Position numbers and translations under genes: made by a program. Shown piece after piece: positions 4,600-5,466 of a stretch of DNA of 5,466 nucleotides; within the stretch, counting starts at the first letter, position 1; every line of letters starts with the position of its first letter. The stretch comes from JBPCPM01 sp050999155 (GTDB taxonomy: Bacteria > Actinomycetota > Thermoleophilia > Solirubrobacterales > 70-9). The DNA is taken from the NCBI GenBank assembly GCA_050999155.1, contig JBPCPM010000083.1, forward strand, positions 1-5,466, in the 5' to 3' direction. The notes beneath the pieces are model-generated. The model worked only from the letters and a program-made list of their open reading frames with translations. It was not told where the DNA came from and made no database searches.

Positions 4600-5466
4600 T
4601 CTGGAGCACCTTGGCGTCGCGGGCCAGCTGCTCGACGCGGAACTCGCTCATGTAGCCGTTGCCGCCGAAGAGCTGCACGGCCTCCATGGCCACCTCGGTG
4701 GCGGCCCGGGCCGAGTAGAGCTTCATGGCCGAGGCCTCGGCCAGGGTCATGCTGTGGCCGGCGGCGCTCATCTCGATGGTGCGGAACACCAGGTTCTCGA
4801 CGTTGAGCCGGGCCACCTCCATCCGGGCCAGCTTGTCCTGGATGAGCTGGAACTCGCCGATGGGCTGACCGAACTGCACTCGATCCTTGGCGTATTGAAC
4901 GCACAGCTCCAGGCAGCGGTCGATGATGCCCAGGGCCATGGCGGCCACCCCCGAACGCTCCATCGAGAAGGTGTCCTTGGCTCCCGCGCGCCCGCCTGAG
5001 GGCAGGTCCTCGGTCTCACCGATGAGGCGATCGCGACCCACGCGCACATCGTCGAGAAACAGCTCGCCGGTAGGCGAGGAGTGCATTCCCATCTTGCGCA
5101 GGGGCTTGCTCTGCTCAAAGCCCGGCATCCCCTTGTCCAGCACGAAGGACAGGATCTTGCGCTCTGCCGGGGGGTTGCCCTCGTCGAGCTTGCAGATTAA
5201 CACCGTGGTGTCGGCGTAGGGGCCGTTGGTGATGAAGGTCTTGGAGCCGTTCAGTAGGTACTCCTCACCGTCCCGTCGGGCGGTCGACTGCATCGAGCCG
5301 AAGGCGTCCGACCCCGAGCCGGGCTCGGTGATCGCCCACGCCCCGACCTTTTCCAACGTGAGCAAATGGCGCGCCCAACGCTTCTTCTGCGTCAGAGTGC
5401 CTTTGGACATGATCGCCGCGGCAGTGAGACCGACGCTGACACCCATCGCCGTGATGAGTCCGGGGC
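4538..5466 (-). CDS. Acyl-CoA dehydrogenase, C-terminal part (start beyond the window)
   Basis: This FAD-dependent flavoprotein would catalyse alpha,beta-dehydrogenation of an acyl-CoA and pass electrons to ETF. About 308 residues are visible; the frame is open through the right edge (PGLITAMGVSVG...), so the Met at 5446 is internal and the N-terminal helical domain is missing. Counting from that Met, AITEPGSGSDAFG at 38-50 is the first family signature, in the beta-barrel domain. KMGMHSSPTGELFLDDVRV spans 118-136. GGNGYMSEFRVEQLARDAK at 261-279 is the second signature, followed by IYAGTDEIQ. The usual catalytic Glu of YEGT is Ala here. A Glu at 163 (SMERSGVAAMALG) sits where isovaleryl-CoA and long-chain dehydrogenases carry theirs, so the enzyme probably uses that base and may take branched or long substrates. 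The stop is TAG at 4540-4538, and its 3' end is duplicated downstream. Confidence 0.95.
   Translation of the reverse strand, partial: PGLITAMGVSVGLTAAAIMSKGTLTQKKRWARHLLTLEKVGAWAITEPGSGSDAFGSMQSTARRDGEEYLLNGSKTFITNGPYADTTVLICKLDEGNPPAERKILSFVLDKGMPGFEQSKPLRKMGMHSSPTGELFLDDVRVGRDRLIGETEDLPSGGRAGAKDTFSMERSGVAAMALGIIDRCLELCVQYAKDRVQFGQPIGEFQLIQDKLARMEVARLNVENLVFRTIEMSAAGHSMTLAEASAMKLYSARAATEVAMEAVQLFGGNGYMSEFRVEQLARDAKVLQIYAGTDEIQITHIAKDLLRR

Noticed and set aside
4398..4904. 168-codon minus-strand frame ending with the same tail as the dehydrogenase
   Set aside because: Most of it is a wrong-frame reading of the dehydrogenase; only the last 19 residues, from the duplicated copy, are meaningful. 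It has no credible start.
1..5466. CRISPR array, tRNA/rRNA genes, transposase or integrase
   Set aside because: No regularly spaced repeats, no RNA gene signature and no recombinase motifs were seen. The single 71-bp repeat pair has only two copies.

Overview
The window is G+C-rich DNA with short intergenic gaps, GTG starts and strong G/C bias at third codon positions. Together with an ECF42-type sigma factor/DGPF pair and actinobacterial-looking kinase and acyl-CoA dehydrogenase genes, this suggests a high-GC actinobacterium, perhaps of the Acidimicrobiia. That placement is inference from gene style, not from a marker gene.

Layout, left to right. (1) Positions 1-79 hold the first codons of a minus-strand gene that leaves the window, preceded at 81-104 by a near-perfect palindrome that looks like a repressor operator. 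(2) Positions 243-1186 (minus) form a two-gene toxin-antitoxin operon: a ParD-like antitoxin followed, with a 4-base overlap, by a zeta-type toxin whose Walker A lysine is replaced by glutamate. A double inverted repeat lies just upstream of the antitoxin. (3) Positions 1343-2918 (minus) form an ECF42 unit: a DGPF/YCII-family protein followed by an overlapping ECF sigma factor with a long C-terminal extension. Upstream, at 2966-2992, sits TGTCGA-N17-CGTC, which matches the target promoter I recall for ECF42 sigma factors, so the operon probably activates itself. (4) Positions 3079-3491 (minus) encode a small SAM-dependent methyltransferase broken by an apparent one-base deletion. (5) Positions 3630-4310 (plus) encode a uridine-kinase-like P-loop kinase, the only plus-strand gene. 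(6) Positions 4538-5466 (minus) carry the C-terminal part of an acyl-CoA dehydrogenase. Its last 20 codons (stop included) and a few following bases are duplicated 140 bases downstream (4389-4459), with a 69-base insert between the copies.

The units look functionally independent: a toxin-antitoxin module, a self-regulated sigma-factor unit, and housekeeping or accessory metabolic genes. I saw no tRNA, rRNA, CRISPR array, transposase or integrase. The points most worth checking are the candidate ECF42 autoregulatory promoter, the degenerate P-loop in the toxin, the frameshifted methyltransferase and the duplicated gene end.
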